Source of the DNA: JABFRJ01 sp031374735
GTDB taxonomy: Bacteria; Pseudomonadota; Alphaproteobacteria; Rhizobiales; Hyphomicrobiaceae
Direction of reading: 5' to 3'
DNA length: 64,000 bases
NCBI GenBank assembly: GCA_031374735.1
Contig: JANMGQ010000166.1
Coordinates: forward strand, 1-64,000
A model generated the notes under the pieces. It had not been told where the DNA came from. It saw nothing but the letters and a program-made list of their open reading frames with translations, and did not search any database. Positions 16,009 to 23,844 of the stretch are shown here, one piece after another. Every line of letters begins with the position of its first letter. Position 1 is the stretch's first letter. The translations under genes and the position numbers were made by a program.

Positions 16009-17081
16009 GAGGCGTCGCGCTCGGTAGATGTTCGTGATGCGACAGGTGACTGCGCAGCAAGCTCGGGCGCGGCACCGGCAGGAATGTTGGTGGTGGCGTT
16101 AAGCTCTGATTTGACCGAGTTATAGAGTGCGTCGATCGCATCGCTCAAATGAGCAGCGTGGCCGCTGAGCTTCCTTGATATCGAACGCGCCTCGAATTTT
16201 TCAAGCATGGCGGTCAGAAGTGGTTCCTTGACGACCAGGGCTCGGATCGCGTCACCGGCGTTCTTGCCAGAGCTGTGAAGAATGCCGGAGAGGTTTTCAG
16301 CGGTGAACCGACCTTCGCCAAGCAATAGGAGTAGGTCGTCCTTCGCGCCGACCAGGGCTCGGATTGCATCACCGGCGTTCTTGCCGGAGCGGTTGAGAAT
16401 GCCGGAGAGGTTTTCGACGGTGAACCGGCCTTCGCCAAGCAATGGCAGCAGGTCATCCTTTGCGCCGACTAATGCTCGGACTGCATCACCGGCGTGCTTG
16501 CCGGAGCTTCCCAAAATGCTGGAGATATTTTCGGCGGTGAACCGACCTTCGCCAAGCAATAGCAGTAGGTCGTCCTTCGCGCCCACCAGGGCTCGGACTG
16601 CATCACCGGCGTGCTTGCCGGAGCTTCCCAAAATGCTGGAGAGGTTTTCGGCGGTGAACCGGCCTTCGCCAAGCAATAGCAGTAAGTCGTCCTTCGCGCC
16701 CACCAGGGCTCGGACTGCATCACCGGCGTGCTTGCCGGAGCCGTTGAGAATGTTGGAGAGGTTTTCGGCGGTGAACCGGCCTTGGCCAAGCAATGGCAGT
16801 AAGTCGGCTCTCACGCCGACCAAGGCTTTTATTGCATCACCGGCGTGTTTGCCGGAGCCGTGGAGAATACTGGAAAGGTTTTCGGCGGTGAACCGACCTT
16901 CGCTAAGCAATAGCAGAAGATCGCCTTTCGCGCCGAATAGGGCGCCGATTGCATCACCGGCGTGCTTGCTGGATTTGCTCAAAATGCTGGAGAGGTTTTC
17001 AGAAGTAAAACCAGTCTCAGCCATAAATCGCATGACGCTCGGCCTCAAGATTTCTAGATCTTGACGGAGATTTTTGAGCAA
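16005..17081 (-). CDS. alpha-solenoid of 39-residue repeats resembling TAL-effector-like DNA-binding repeats
   Basis: The annotated frame (358 residues from TTG 17081) holds six full repeats and one partial 39-residue repeat starting at residue 25. The consensus is FTAENLSSIL-xx-SGKHAGDA, VRALVGAKDDLLLLLGEGR. Residues 11-12 vary (SK, HG, NG, GS, GS, NR, HS) while the flanks barely change. TALE, BAT and MOrTL repeats share the layout: F/L-[ST]-x-E-[NQ], two-residue variable loop, GGK/GxK, then a second helix with AV. Here the loop is one residue shorter and helix 2 about six longer. The frame stays open upstream to 17192 and encodes a degenerate repeat (WFSEKNISSICGR), so the true start is likely earlier, perhaps ATT 17186. 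The C-terminal 60 residues are Ala/Ser/Pro-rich. Sequence-specific DNA binding is inferred, not shown. Confidence 0.7.
   Translation of the reverse strand: MLKNLRQDLEILRPSVMRFMAETGFTSENLSSILSKSSKHAGDAIGALFGAKGDLLLLLSEGRFTAENLSSILHGSGKHAGDAIKALVGVRADLLPLLGQGRFTAENLSNILNGSGKHAGDAVRALVGAKDDLLLLLGEGRFTAENLSSILGSSGKHAGDAVRALVGAKDDLLLLLGEGRFTAENISSILGSSGKHAGDAVRALVGAKDDLLPLLGEGRFTVENLSGILNRSGKNAGDAIRALVGAKDDLLLLLGEGRFTAENLSGILHSSGKNAGDAIRALVVKEPLLTAMLEKFEARSISRKLSGHAAHLSDAIDALYNSVKSELNATTNIPAGAAPELAAQSPVASRTSTERDAS
16191..17009 (-). repeat. seven 117-base coding repeats (six full, one partial)
   Basis: The unit is 117 bases, 39 codons, seen clearly as GAGAGGTTTTCGGCGGTGAA recurring every 117 bases on the plus strand (near 16289, 16406, 16523 and so on). 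Most copies differ by few bases, and the third to fifth are nearly identical, so the array expanded or was homogenised recently. It is coding throughout and has no spacers. Confidence 0.9.
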
Positions 17082-17278
17082 CAGATGTCGCCCGTCATAG
17101 TCGTATCTTCCACAAATGCTTGAGATGTTTTTTTCGCTGAACCAGCGCGGTGCACGACCATTATTCGAATTTTCTACAAAGATAATTTTACCTTAGAACT
17201 AAAGTTTGATATTTTTTATTATATGCAGCCGGGGGTGTTTGTGCATGAAGATTGTATGACATTGTCAGTCATTGCCTT

Positions 17279-17299
17279 TTGCGTGAGGGATCATCGGCC
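17279..17299. repeat. 21-base direct repeat flanking an AT-rich gene (left copy)
   Basis: TTGCGTGAGGGATCATCGGC plus a C recurs at 17988-18008 with one mismatch (A for T). The two copies are direct repeats that enclose the AT-rich gene 17388-17798. Confidence 0.5.
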
Positions 17300-17387
17300 C
17301 CACGCGCGCCCAACGACTTTAGATCGATACGCGTGGCACACTGCGCATGAGGGTAAATAGCACGGCGAATTCGAATTTGTGTAAATA

Positions 17388-17798
17388 TTAAACTTCGAGA
17401 GTTTTATGACCTGAGGCGCTGGTTATGGAAGGAGTACTGCTTGGTGCAGAGTTGAGTGCTCTGATTAAATCGCTCTCGGTAACTTGTAGTTTTGTCCCAA
17501 GTTCAAGACTCTCCAGCCCATCGATCTTTGCACCTTCAAAAACTGCACGAACTTTCTCAATCGGACCCAGTGATATCGTCGTACCGTTGGTTGAAATAAC
17601 TGAGCCTCCCAGGGTATTTGATACATCACTTGGTGTAATCGGCAGTTGACCGTCATGTTTAATCTTCTCTGGACCGTCTGGCTTTGCTCCCTCTAACAAT
17701 GCCCCATAAATTCGTGATCCATGCGGGCTTGCTCGACCCTTCTCATTATCTTGCGTCACGTATTCTTTTAGTTTTTCAGTTAAATCCAAACCAGCCAT
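17388..17798 (-). CDS. AT-rich orphan gene with internal duplication
   Basis: The 136-residue product starts at the ATG at 17798 after a GGAGG sequence. Two similar units are visible: YGALLEGAKPDGPEKIKHDG, LPITPSDVSNTL (about 30-65) and RAVFEGAKIDGLESLELGTK, LQVTESDLIRAL (about 82-117). No domain name can be given and there is no signal peptide or membrane helix. Like the gene at 6275, it has an unusually AT-rich upstream region and A/T-leaning codons. It is flanked by 21-base direct repeats and sits upstream of the repeat-protein gene on the same strand. A cargo or effector gene is possible. Confidence 0.55.
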   Translation of the reverse strand: MAGLDLTEKLKEYVTQDNEKGRASPHGSRIYGALLEGAKPDGPEKIKHDGQLPITPSDVSNTLGGSVISTNGTTISLGPIEKVRAVFEGAKIDGLESLELGTKLQVTESDLIRALNSAPSSTPSITSASGHKTLEV

Positions 17799-17987
17799 AA
17801 TCCACGCCTCCTAAGAATAATTTATATTTATGACTTTATATTATTTATATTAACAAATCGTTAATAAGTGTCAAGCGCTCAAGCGTTAGGAATGGCGTTT
17901 CGCACAACGACTTATATTTAATAACCGAATTAATATTGACGACCCCATTTGCCTATTGATGCTCGAAACTACGCGCGTCAGCATCTC

Positions 17988-18008
17988 TTGCGTGAGGGAT
18001 CAACGGCC
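17988..18008. repeat. 21-base direct repeat flanking an AT-rich gene (right copy)
   Basis: Partner of the repeat at 17279-17299, 20 of 21 bases the same and in the same orientation. Confidence 0.5.
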
Positions 18009-18198
18009 GTATGGCCCGAGACAAGTGGGAAGGGACCCGCGCCGGCTTGGCAGGCGGTCCGGCGGGCAACATCCGCCGGCCGATCGCACGAGCCCGCCCC
18101 GATTGAGAGGGGCACGCCCAACCCCATAGTGCGGTACAAACTCAAATCGTAGGACATCATCCTATTGTGGGAGGAACTCCGCATCGCTGGATACGATG

Positions 18199-18216
18199 CA
18201 CCTCAAGTCTGCGTAG
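18199..18216 (+). repeat. isolated copy of the replication iteron
   Basis: CACCTCAAGTCTGCGTAG differs by one base from the 18-mer that is repeated at the replication origin 7.5 kb away (25682-25862). It lies just downstream of the minus-strand gene at 18257. RepA may bind it. Confidence 0.55.
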
Positions 18217-18256
18217 TGATTGTGAGCAAGATCAGAGCGTTGACTTGTTGACCCGA

Positions 18257-19315
18257 TCAGGTGCGGCGCGACGGGCGCGGCTTTGACGATCGTTGATCCG
18301 GCGGCGATGGCGGCAACGTCCTGTCATCTGAGACGAGCCACAGGGCCGGCGCACGCTGCGCGTCGATTGTGTTGGTGAACTTGCCGAGGCGACGCGGATT
18401 GAGATGCTTGTCCTTGCGCAACTCGGCAGATGGCAGCACCCGCGCCGCATGGACGGCGTGTTCGAACTCACGGTCGTAGACGGCGGTCGGTGCATCGCCC
18501 GCGCTGTCGGCTGACACCCTGACGATCAGAATCCGGGAGGCAAGGACATCATTTTGATGGCTGTGGCGCATGAGCAGGCCCGATAGTTCGGCGGGCGAGC
18601 GTTCCTGGGCGTGTTGCTTGGCGATCAATTGGTAGGGTGACGAAGCTGCGCCTTCATCGGTGCCGATGAAATAATAGTGCCCGAGCGTACCGAGGATGAT
18701 GCCGGTCACACGTTCGATTTCGTCGCTGCCCTGCTCGGTGGTGGTCGGATAGAACAGCTCAAACGACAGGTACTCGGTCGAGCCGACCGAACTGCGCTGA
18801 ATGCGCAGTGCTGATCTGACGATCGTCGGCTCCGCATCCATGAGTGAGCCGTACCTGTACACATGATATACGCCCGGCAACCGCGACAGTGCGCGTGGTC
18901 CTGGTTGCGCCTGATAGATCTCGGCGAGCCAGAACTTAATATCGAGCAGGCTGAGCGGCTCGGGGCCGTAAACGGTCTTGTAGTAGTCGAACATGTCGCT
19001 CTTGGCGTCGGGATGGTCATCGTAGAAATCGAAGAGCTGCTGGCGAACATATTCGAGTTTTGGGTTCTGCCCACCATCGACGAATTCTAAATTGTTCTCG
19101 CCTTCCTTGAAGTGGTTGAGCTGGTCGACGTGCTTGTCCTTGCGGCGTGGCGATGGTGCGCCCGGCTTTCGTGATTGCGATTGCAGCTTCTGGCAGTAGA
19201 CGACCCATCCCGGAACCGTGGTCCGAACGCTGCGCAGGCCGGCGGCATATCGAAACAACACGCGCAAAGCGCGCATGTGTTGGAGGCGCCAGATCGCAAG
19301 GGGCGGACAAGGCAT
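18257..19315 (-). CDS. unknown 352-residue element protein
   Basis: The ATG at 19315 follows GTGAGG at about 8 bases. The N-terminal part is basic (residues about 1-65), and from YVRQQLFDFYDDHPDAKSDM onward the protein is a mixed soluble fold with PEPLSLLDIKFWLAEIY, VYHVYRYGSLMDAEPT and LGTLGHYYFIGTDEGAASSP. The C-terminal 40 residues are Arg/Pro/Ser-rich and probably unstructured. I do not recognise any domain, catalytic motif or membrane segment. It stands alone, back to back with the transfer operon at 19702. Confidence 0.6.
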   Translation of the reverse strand: MPCPPLAIWRLQHMRALRVLFRYAAGLRSVRTTVPGWVVYCQKLQSQSRKPGAPSPRRKDKHVDQLNHFKEGENNLEFVDGGQNPKLEYVRQQLFDFYDDHPDAKSDMFDYYKTVYGPEPLSLLDIKFWLAEIYQAQPGPRALSRLPGVYHVYRYGSLMDAEPTIVRSALRIQRSSVGSTEYLSFELFYPTTTEQGSDEIERVTGIILGTLGHYYFIGTDEGAASSPYQLIAKQHAQERSPAELSGLLMRHSHQNDVLASRILIVRVSADSAGDAPTAVYDREFEHAVHAARVLPSAELRKDKHLNPRRLGKFTNTIDAQRAPALWLVSDDRTLPPSPPDQRSSKPRPSRRT

Positions 19316-19701
19316 TGGGGAACCTCACATCGCTGTTTCGTAGCTTTAGCTTCGAACAACGACTGAAATCGAAGCTATGCATTCGAACACAGATACGTCA
19401 ATCCGCTCTGATGGGCTAGCGTTCTGATTTAATTATGGCATCCTGTGTTGCCCTACTCCCAGACGAGAGGCGCAGCGGATGACACGATCAACGATAATCG
19501 GGCCTGCCCGGCAGCCACCGCATCAAGTGTTCAAGATCGCTGCATTGCAGTCGCAACCTGCGCTGCGCTTGCGTCGCCAGAAACCTCCCCACTGCGTTCA
19601 TCGACCCCGGTGCCAGATCCATATCGGGCATGTGCGCCACTGCCACTGATCTCGACTCCTCGCCTGCCAGTGCGCTGACCGCTTCCGCTTAGGACATCCC
19701 C

Positions 19702-20997
19702 ATGACGCATCACAGAGTTGATGCCGTCCCGCAGCACATCGCTGTCGGGGCGGACCGGAAAACTGTTACCGAAATTCTGCCACCAGTGCGGTCGGCAGCG
19801 ATTGCAACAAAGCCCGTGGGCGCGGGGTGGCATCTCACCCGTCCGATCGGCTTGGCGATCGCGGTGTCGATCATCGCCGTAACGGCAAGCTGGATCGGCG
19901 CCCGCGCCATGTACGGCGATGCCTCACTGGCTGAGTTTCGAAAAGCGCTGCATCTGGATGGGTCAAGCGTCAGCGTGCCTGCACGCGGCAACATGATGGG
20001 CCTGCGCCCCGGCGAGATCGAGCTGACGCTGACGGACGACGAAGGCCGCGTGGTGCGGGTCGCAGCACAGCGGACGGCGCTGACCAACCTTGAGCGCGAG
20101 ATGATGTTCTTCCTCAAACGCAAAGAGGAGACGGCAGCGATTGCGTTTCGCCAGGACATCAAGAGTGCATTCGATCAGGGCTTCGCCGATAGCGAGGCAT
20201 CGTTGCAGGCCTATGCGGATTGGTTTTTCGCATGGGAGCGGTCGTGGGTGATGATGAAGGAGGCGATCGTCGCCGGTGGGTCGGAAGCCTTGAACATCTT
20301 CTCGCCGTCAAAGATTTGGGAGGCGGTCAGTGCCCGTGTGCAGGGCTATCTGATGCAGAATTACCAACTGCGCGTCCTGCGGCCCGAGGAGCGCAATCCG
20401 AAAATCCAACGCGGTCTGGAAGCCGCCTTTCAAAAAGCACACGCGCAATTTCGAGCAACGGTCGATGAAATCGATGCGCGCGAGCGCACCTTCATCAAAA
20501 CTCACACACGCCTGCTGGAAATCTATCCGACCGGTAGTGTCGCGGTGAAGCTCGATTGGGCGGCACAGCGTTGGAAGATCCCGGCTCACTATGCCGAGGA
20601 TCGCGCGGAGAAGGTCTACCGGTCGGCTGCGATCATGGGCGTGTCGATCGCCATCGGTCCATTGCTCGCCCCGGTGATCAGCCGCATCGGCGCGAAGGTA
20701 CTCAAGCCGCTGGCAGGTCGTGTGATCGCCAGCCGCAAGGGCCAGATCCTCGGCGTGCTGCTCGCGCCTGAAAGCATCGGCCTGTCGGTACTCGTCGGCC
20801 TCGGTGCCGATTACGCGATCAACAAGATCGACGAAAAACTGTCCCGCGACGGCTTCGTGCAGGAGCATCGCACGGCGCTGGCAGAAACGCGACGCGGTTG
20901 GGAGCAACTGGCCATCGATCAACTGGGGCCGACCATTGCGAGTTGGTACTCCGACACCCGTCACAGCGTCATTCAAGTAACGGAGAAAAAGTCATGA
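19702..20997 (+). CDS. large membrane protein, first gene of the coupling-protein operon
   Basis: The 431-residue protein has a transmembrane helix near residues 50-68 (GLAIAVSIIAVTASWIGARA), a large soluble domain with many Trp and Arg (about 70-300), and hydrophobic helices about 312-335 and 350-375 (ESIGLSVLVGLGADYAINKI). No family is recognised. The next gene overlaps its stop by ATGA, and the TraD-like coupling protein follows in the same direction, so a role in DNA transfer or in the membrane part of that process is likely. It does not resemble VirB6, VirB8 or VirB10 as far as I can read. Confidence 0.6.
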   Translation: MTHHRVDAVPQHIAVGADRKTVTEILPPVRSAAIATKPVGAGWHLTRPIGLAIAVSIIAVTASWIGARAMYGDASLAEFRKALHLDGSSVSVPARGNMMGLRPGEIELTLTDDEGRVVRVAAQRTALTNLEREMMFFLKRKEETAAIAFRQDIKSAFDQGFADSEASLQAYADWFFAWERSWVMMKEAIVAGGSEALNIFSPSKIWEAVSARVQGYLMQNYQLRVLRPEERNPKIQRGLEAAFQKAHAQFRATVDEIDARERTFIKTHTRLLEIYPTGSVAVKLDWAAQRWKIPAHYAEDRAEKVYRSAAIMGVSIAIGPLLAPVISRIGAKVLKPLAGRVIASRKGQILGVLLAPESIGLSVLVGLGADYAINKIDEKLSRDGFVQEHRTALAETRRGWEQLAIDQLGPTIASWYSDTRHSVIQVTEKKS

Positions 20998-21827
20998 ACT
21001 GGACCACGAAACAGAATTCAATCGGCGCGGTGGCCATGTTTACGTGGCTGGCCATGATGCAGCCCGCGACAGCCGAAACGTGTCGCGAGCATGCCCCGGT
21101 CAATCTGCTGGGTGCTGGCAATACCTATCTCGTGGCGCGGCCGGATGGTCAGGAGATGTGTTTTACCATCCCGAAATCGGCCGGCCTTGCGGCTGGGCGC
21201 ATCACCGTCTTGACGGTGCGCCCGTTTCAGAGCGCCTCCGCCGACGAGGTCGACGTGCAGGTGACCAAGGAGCGGACGCTGCTTCGCGGCACGGGGGTAC
21301 ACCAATCGGCTGATTTCTCAATGCCCGGCATGGCCGGTAGTGCGCGGGTGTTCATCCTTGGGGATGAGGATCGACATGTGACGCTGCGCGTGCGCCCACG
21401 TCACGGCAAGGACTACCGCCTGGCCATCATCGCCCATGAAATCGACATCCCGCAGATGTTGGGCCACGCGACCTTGGATGCGTTCGCTCACATAGCGATG
21501 GCCACGATGATGGAAGAGATCATCGGCAAGAATGCACCGGCGATGCGTTTCCTTGACGAGCGCATCCAGAGCATTGTGCTTAAGACATTCTTCGGTGCCG
21601 CAAAGGGACACTCGAAAGAGCAGATCGTCGCCGATATCGGCATTGCCCTAGCGCTCAAGCAGGCCATGGCCGGTCAGGATGTGCCCCGCGATGTGCGCAT
21701 CGCGGTTGCTACCTTCCTCGTTCATGCGTGGCGGGAGCTGAGCAAGAGCGCACTCAAGCCCATCGAGTGGCCGCTGCCGGCGCACGCGCGCGACACCTCG
21801 AAGCCGATCGCGGCGGCGCTGCGCTGA
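20994..21827 (+). CDS. secreted protein of the transfer operon
   Basis: The ATG at 20994 overlaps the previous stop and follows CGGAGAAAAAG. Residues 1-28 form a signal peptide ending ATAETC. The mature part contains a beta-rich N-terminal half (NTYLVARPDGQEMCFTIPKS; VDVQVTKERTLLRG; FILGDEDRHVTLRVRPRHGK) and a helical C-terminal half. Two cysteines early in the mature chain could form a disulfide. The product should be periplasmic, perhaps together with the membrane protein encoded just before. The family is unknown. Confidence 0.6.
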   Translation: MNWTTKQNSIGAVAMFTWLAMMQPATAETCREHAPVNLLGAGNTYLVARPDGQEMCFTIPKSAGLAAGRITVLTVRPFQSASADEVDVQVTKERTLLRGTGVHQSADFSMPGMAGSARVFILGDEDRHVTLRVRPRHGKDYRLAIIAHEIDIPQMLGHATLDAFAHIAMATMMEEIIGKNAPAMRFLDERIQSIVLKTFFGAAKGHSKEQIVADIGIALALKQAMAGQDVPRDVRIAVATFLVHAWRELSKSALKPIEWPLPAHARDTSKPIAAALR

Positions 21828-21853
21828 ACCCCGCAATGCAGGAAACAAACACT

Positions 21854-22099
21854 ATGAATTCGTCTGATCACCACGACTATCGACAACTGATGGAGCACAA
21901 GGACTTGCGTCGACGGGAGATCGCGACGGAGCAACAGCGTATCGACCGCATTGACCGATTGGTCGCGCAGGATGCCAACCAAGACCGACCCTGGCAGAGC
22001 GGCTTCATGCTTCGCTTGATCGTAAATCTTGCCGGATATGGCGCGGTCGCGTGGTGGCTGCAGGGACTCTGGAAGATCCCGATACCGTGGCCCTGGTAG
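21854..22099 (+). CDS. small single-helix membrane protein
   Basis: From the ATG at 21854 (AGGAAA ten bases upstream) the gene encodes 81 residues: a charged N-terminal helix (YRQLMEHKDLRRREIATEQQ) and a C-terminal membrane helix (LRLIVNLAGYGAVAWWLQGL). A start at 21836 is also possible. It lies between the secreted protein and the coupling protein and is part of the same operon. Confidence 0.55.
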   Translation: MNSSDHHDYRQLMEHKDLRRREIATEQQRIDRIDRLVAQDANQDRPWQSGFMLRLIVNLAGYGAVAWWLQGLWKIPIPWPW

Positions 22100-22146
22100 T
22101 TCCCAAAAGGCGGTGCACAGACCGACGACCTACAAGGAGATGAACA

Positions 22147-23844
22147 ATGGCCTTTCTCGATACGGTTCTGGAGCGCCTGTCGGGCGTGAAGCCTGCCGCC
22201 GCCGCAAGCATCGCGAGTGCAGCGCCTCCGACCCCTGTGGTGCAGCTGACGCCACTGCCACCCGCGCCGCAGCCAGTGAAGGTGCCGAGGCGGCGGCACG
22301 CCGTCGACCGGCGCACCTATCTGTCGGACCTCGACACGCCGTTGGTTCAGTTTGGACCGGGCGACAACTGGACGATCGAGGATGCGGTCTCGGGCGTGCA
22401 TGTCTGCGGCGGAAACGGTTCCGGGAAAACGTCCGGCTCTGGGCAAACCTTGGCGAAGGCCTATCTGAGGGCTGGGTTCGGCGGTCTGGTACTGTGTGCG
22501 AAGAACGACGAACGTGACAACTGGATTCGCTACGCAAAGGCCTGCGGGCGCGAAAAGCATCTGATCATCGTCAGCGAGTCTGGCCCTTGGAGGTTCAACC
22601 TCGTCCAATATGAACTCGGTCGCGGCGGTGACCCTGCGGGCAGGGTCGATTCTTTGGTTTCCACCCTGATGACGCTGGTCGAGCAGACGGGGCGGCGCAC
22701 GACGGGAGACGACAGCTTCTGGCAGCAGGCGGCTGAACAATTGTTGCGCAATGCGTTGATGGTGTTGGTCGCCTCACGCGGCGAGTTCTCACTGCTCGAC
22801 GTGCAAAAATTCATCGACGCGATCCCGCGTTCGGGCCAGACGATTGATAGCGAGGCTTGGAAGGCAAGCGAGATGGCGTTTCGTCTGGAGGACGCGCGCA
22901 AGGCGTACGAGGCGGCAGGCCGCAGCGCCGACTTCGATGCGATCCAGCACTATCTGACAGTCCAGTTCCCCAACTTGGCTGATCGGACTCGGTCCAGCGT
23001 TGCCTATTCGTTGGCGGCGATGTTGCAGGATCTGCTCGTTGGCACGTCGCGGGAGCTGTTCAGTACGGGGTCGAATTTCTTCCCAGAAGACAGCTTCGAC
23101 GGCGCGATCATCATTTTGGATTTGCCCGCTGCCCTGAAACGTTCCCACGCCACGGCGCAAACGCTTTTCAAAGTGGTGTGGCAAGCGGCTGCACTTCGGC
23201 GCATGGCGACGGTCGACAAACGGACAAGGCCCGTCTTTCTGTGGGCCGATGAAGCTCATTTTTTCGTGACTGAATTCGACAACCGGTTCCAGTCGCTGGC
23301 GCGCGCGGCGCGCGTCGCAACGGTGTATCTGACGCAAAACATTTCGGCGTATCGGGCAAAGCTCGGCAGCCAGAACTCCGGCGATCTGACCAATTGGCTG
23401 ATGGGCTTATTTCAGACCCATGCGTTTCACGCTCAAAGCGATCCTACGACGATCGAGCATGCGCAAAAATTGTTCGGCAAACGCGAGATCACGCGCTTCA
23501 ATGACAGCGGCTCCAACGCGGTCGGCAGCAACAGCAGTTACGCCTACAATGTCTCGGGCTCGCACGGCTCTGGCAGTGACGGCATGACGTTCTCAGGTTC
23601 GAGCGGCAGCACGGATACGCGTGGCAGCAACCGCACGATGACCTCGGGGTACTCGACCAGCACCAGCGTTGAGCATGTGCTGGAGGCGCATCATTTTACC
23701 GGCCTTGCGACTGGCACCGATCAACTGCCGTTTGCGCGGCGTCATCTGCGCGGCATCGCACAAGCCTTTGTTTTTCGCCTGGGTCGCACATGGTCGACAG
23801 GCGATACCCATTTGCTTGCCCATTTCGATCGGAGGATCTCATGA
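22147..23844 (+). CDS. type IV coupling protein (TraD/TrwB/VirD4 superfamily)
   Basis: This 565-residue ATPase delivers the relaxase-DNA complex to a secretion channel. Walker A is CGGNGSGKTSGSG near residues 88-100; Walker B is FLWADEAHFF near 363, followed by the coupling-protein motif VATVYLTQNISAYRAK. Unlike classical VirD4, the N-terminus has no membrane helices; instead there is an Ala/Pro-rich linker. The C-terminal 100 residues contain a Ser/Gly-rich low-complexity stretch (SGSHGSGSD and similar). A membrane protein encoded directly downstream may replace the missing anchor. AAGGAGATGAACA precedes the ATG. Confidence 0.85.
   Translation: MAFLDTVLERLSGVKPAAAASIASAAPPTPVVQLTPLPPAPQPVKVPRRRHAVDRRTYLSDLDTPLVQFGPGDNWTIEDAVSGVHVCGGNGSGKTSGSGQTLAKAYLRAGFGGLVLCAKNDERDNWIRYAKACGREKHLIIVSESGPWRFNLVQYELGRGGDPAGRVDSLVSTLMTLVEQTGRRTTGDDSFWQQAAEQLLRNALMVLVASRGEFSLLDVQKFIDAIPRSGQTIDSEAWKASEMAFRLEDARKAYEAAGRSADFDAIQHYLTVQFPNLADRTRSSVAYSLAAMLQDLLVGTSRELFSTGSNFFPEDSFDGAIIILDLPAALKRSHATAQTLFKVVWQAAALRRMATVDKRTRPVFLWADEAHFFVTEFDNRFQSLARAARVATVYLTQNISAYRAKLGSQNSGDLTNWLMGLFQTHAFHAQSDPTTIEHAQKLFGKREITRFNDSGSNAVGSNSSYAYNVSGSHGSGSDGMTFSGSSGSTDTRGSNRTMTSGYSTSTSVEHVLEAHHFTGLATGTDQLPFARRHLRGIAQAFVFRLGRTWSTGDTHLLAHFDRRIS

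Larger units (their letters stand above)
17799..18256. other. intergenic region: AT-rich leader, direct repeat, single iteron
   Basis: No gene is seen in about 450 bases. From 17815 to 17870 it is strongly AT-rich and probably contains the promoter of the gene at 17388. The right half is GC-rich and holds the second 21-base direct repeat (17988-18008) and one iteron-like 18-mer (18199-18216). Confidence 0.5.

Noticed and set aside
16191..17009. CRISPR-like array because of regular repeats
   Set aside because: The unit is 117 bases, continuous and coding, without spacers, and no cas genes are near.
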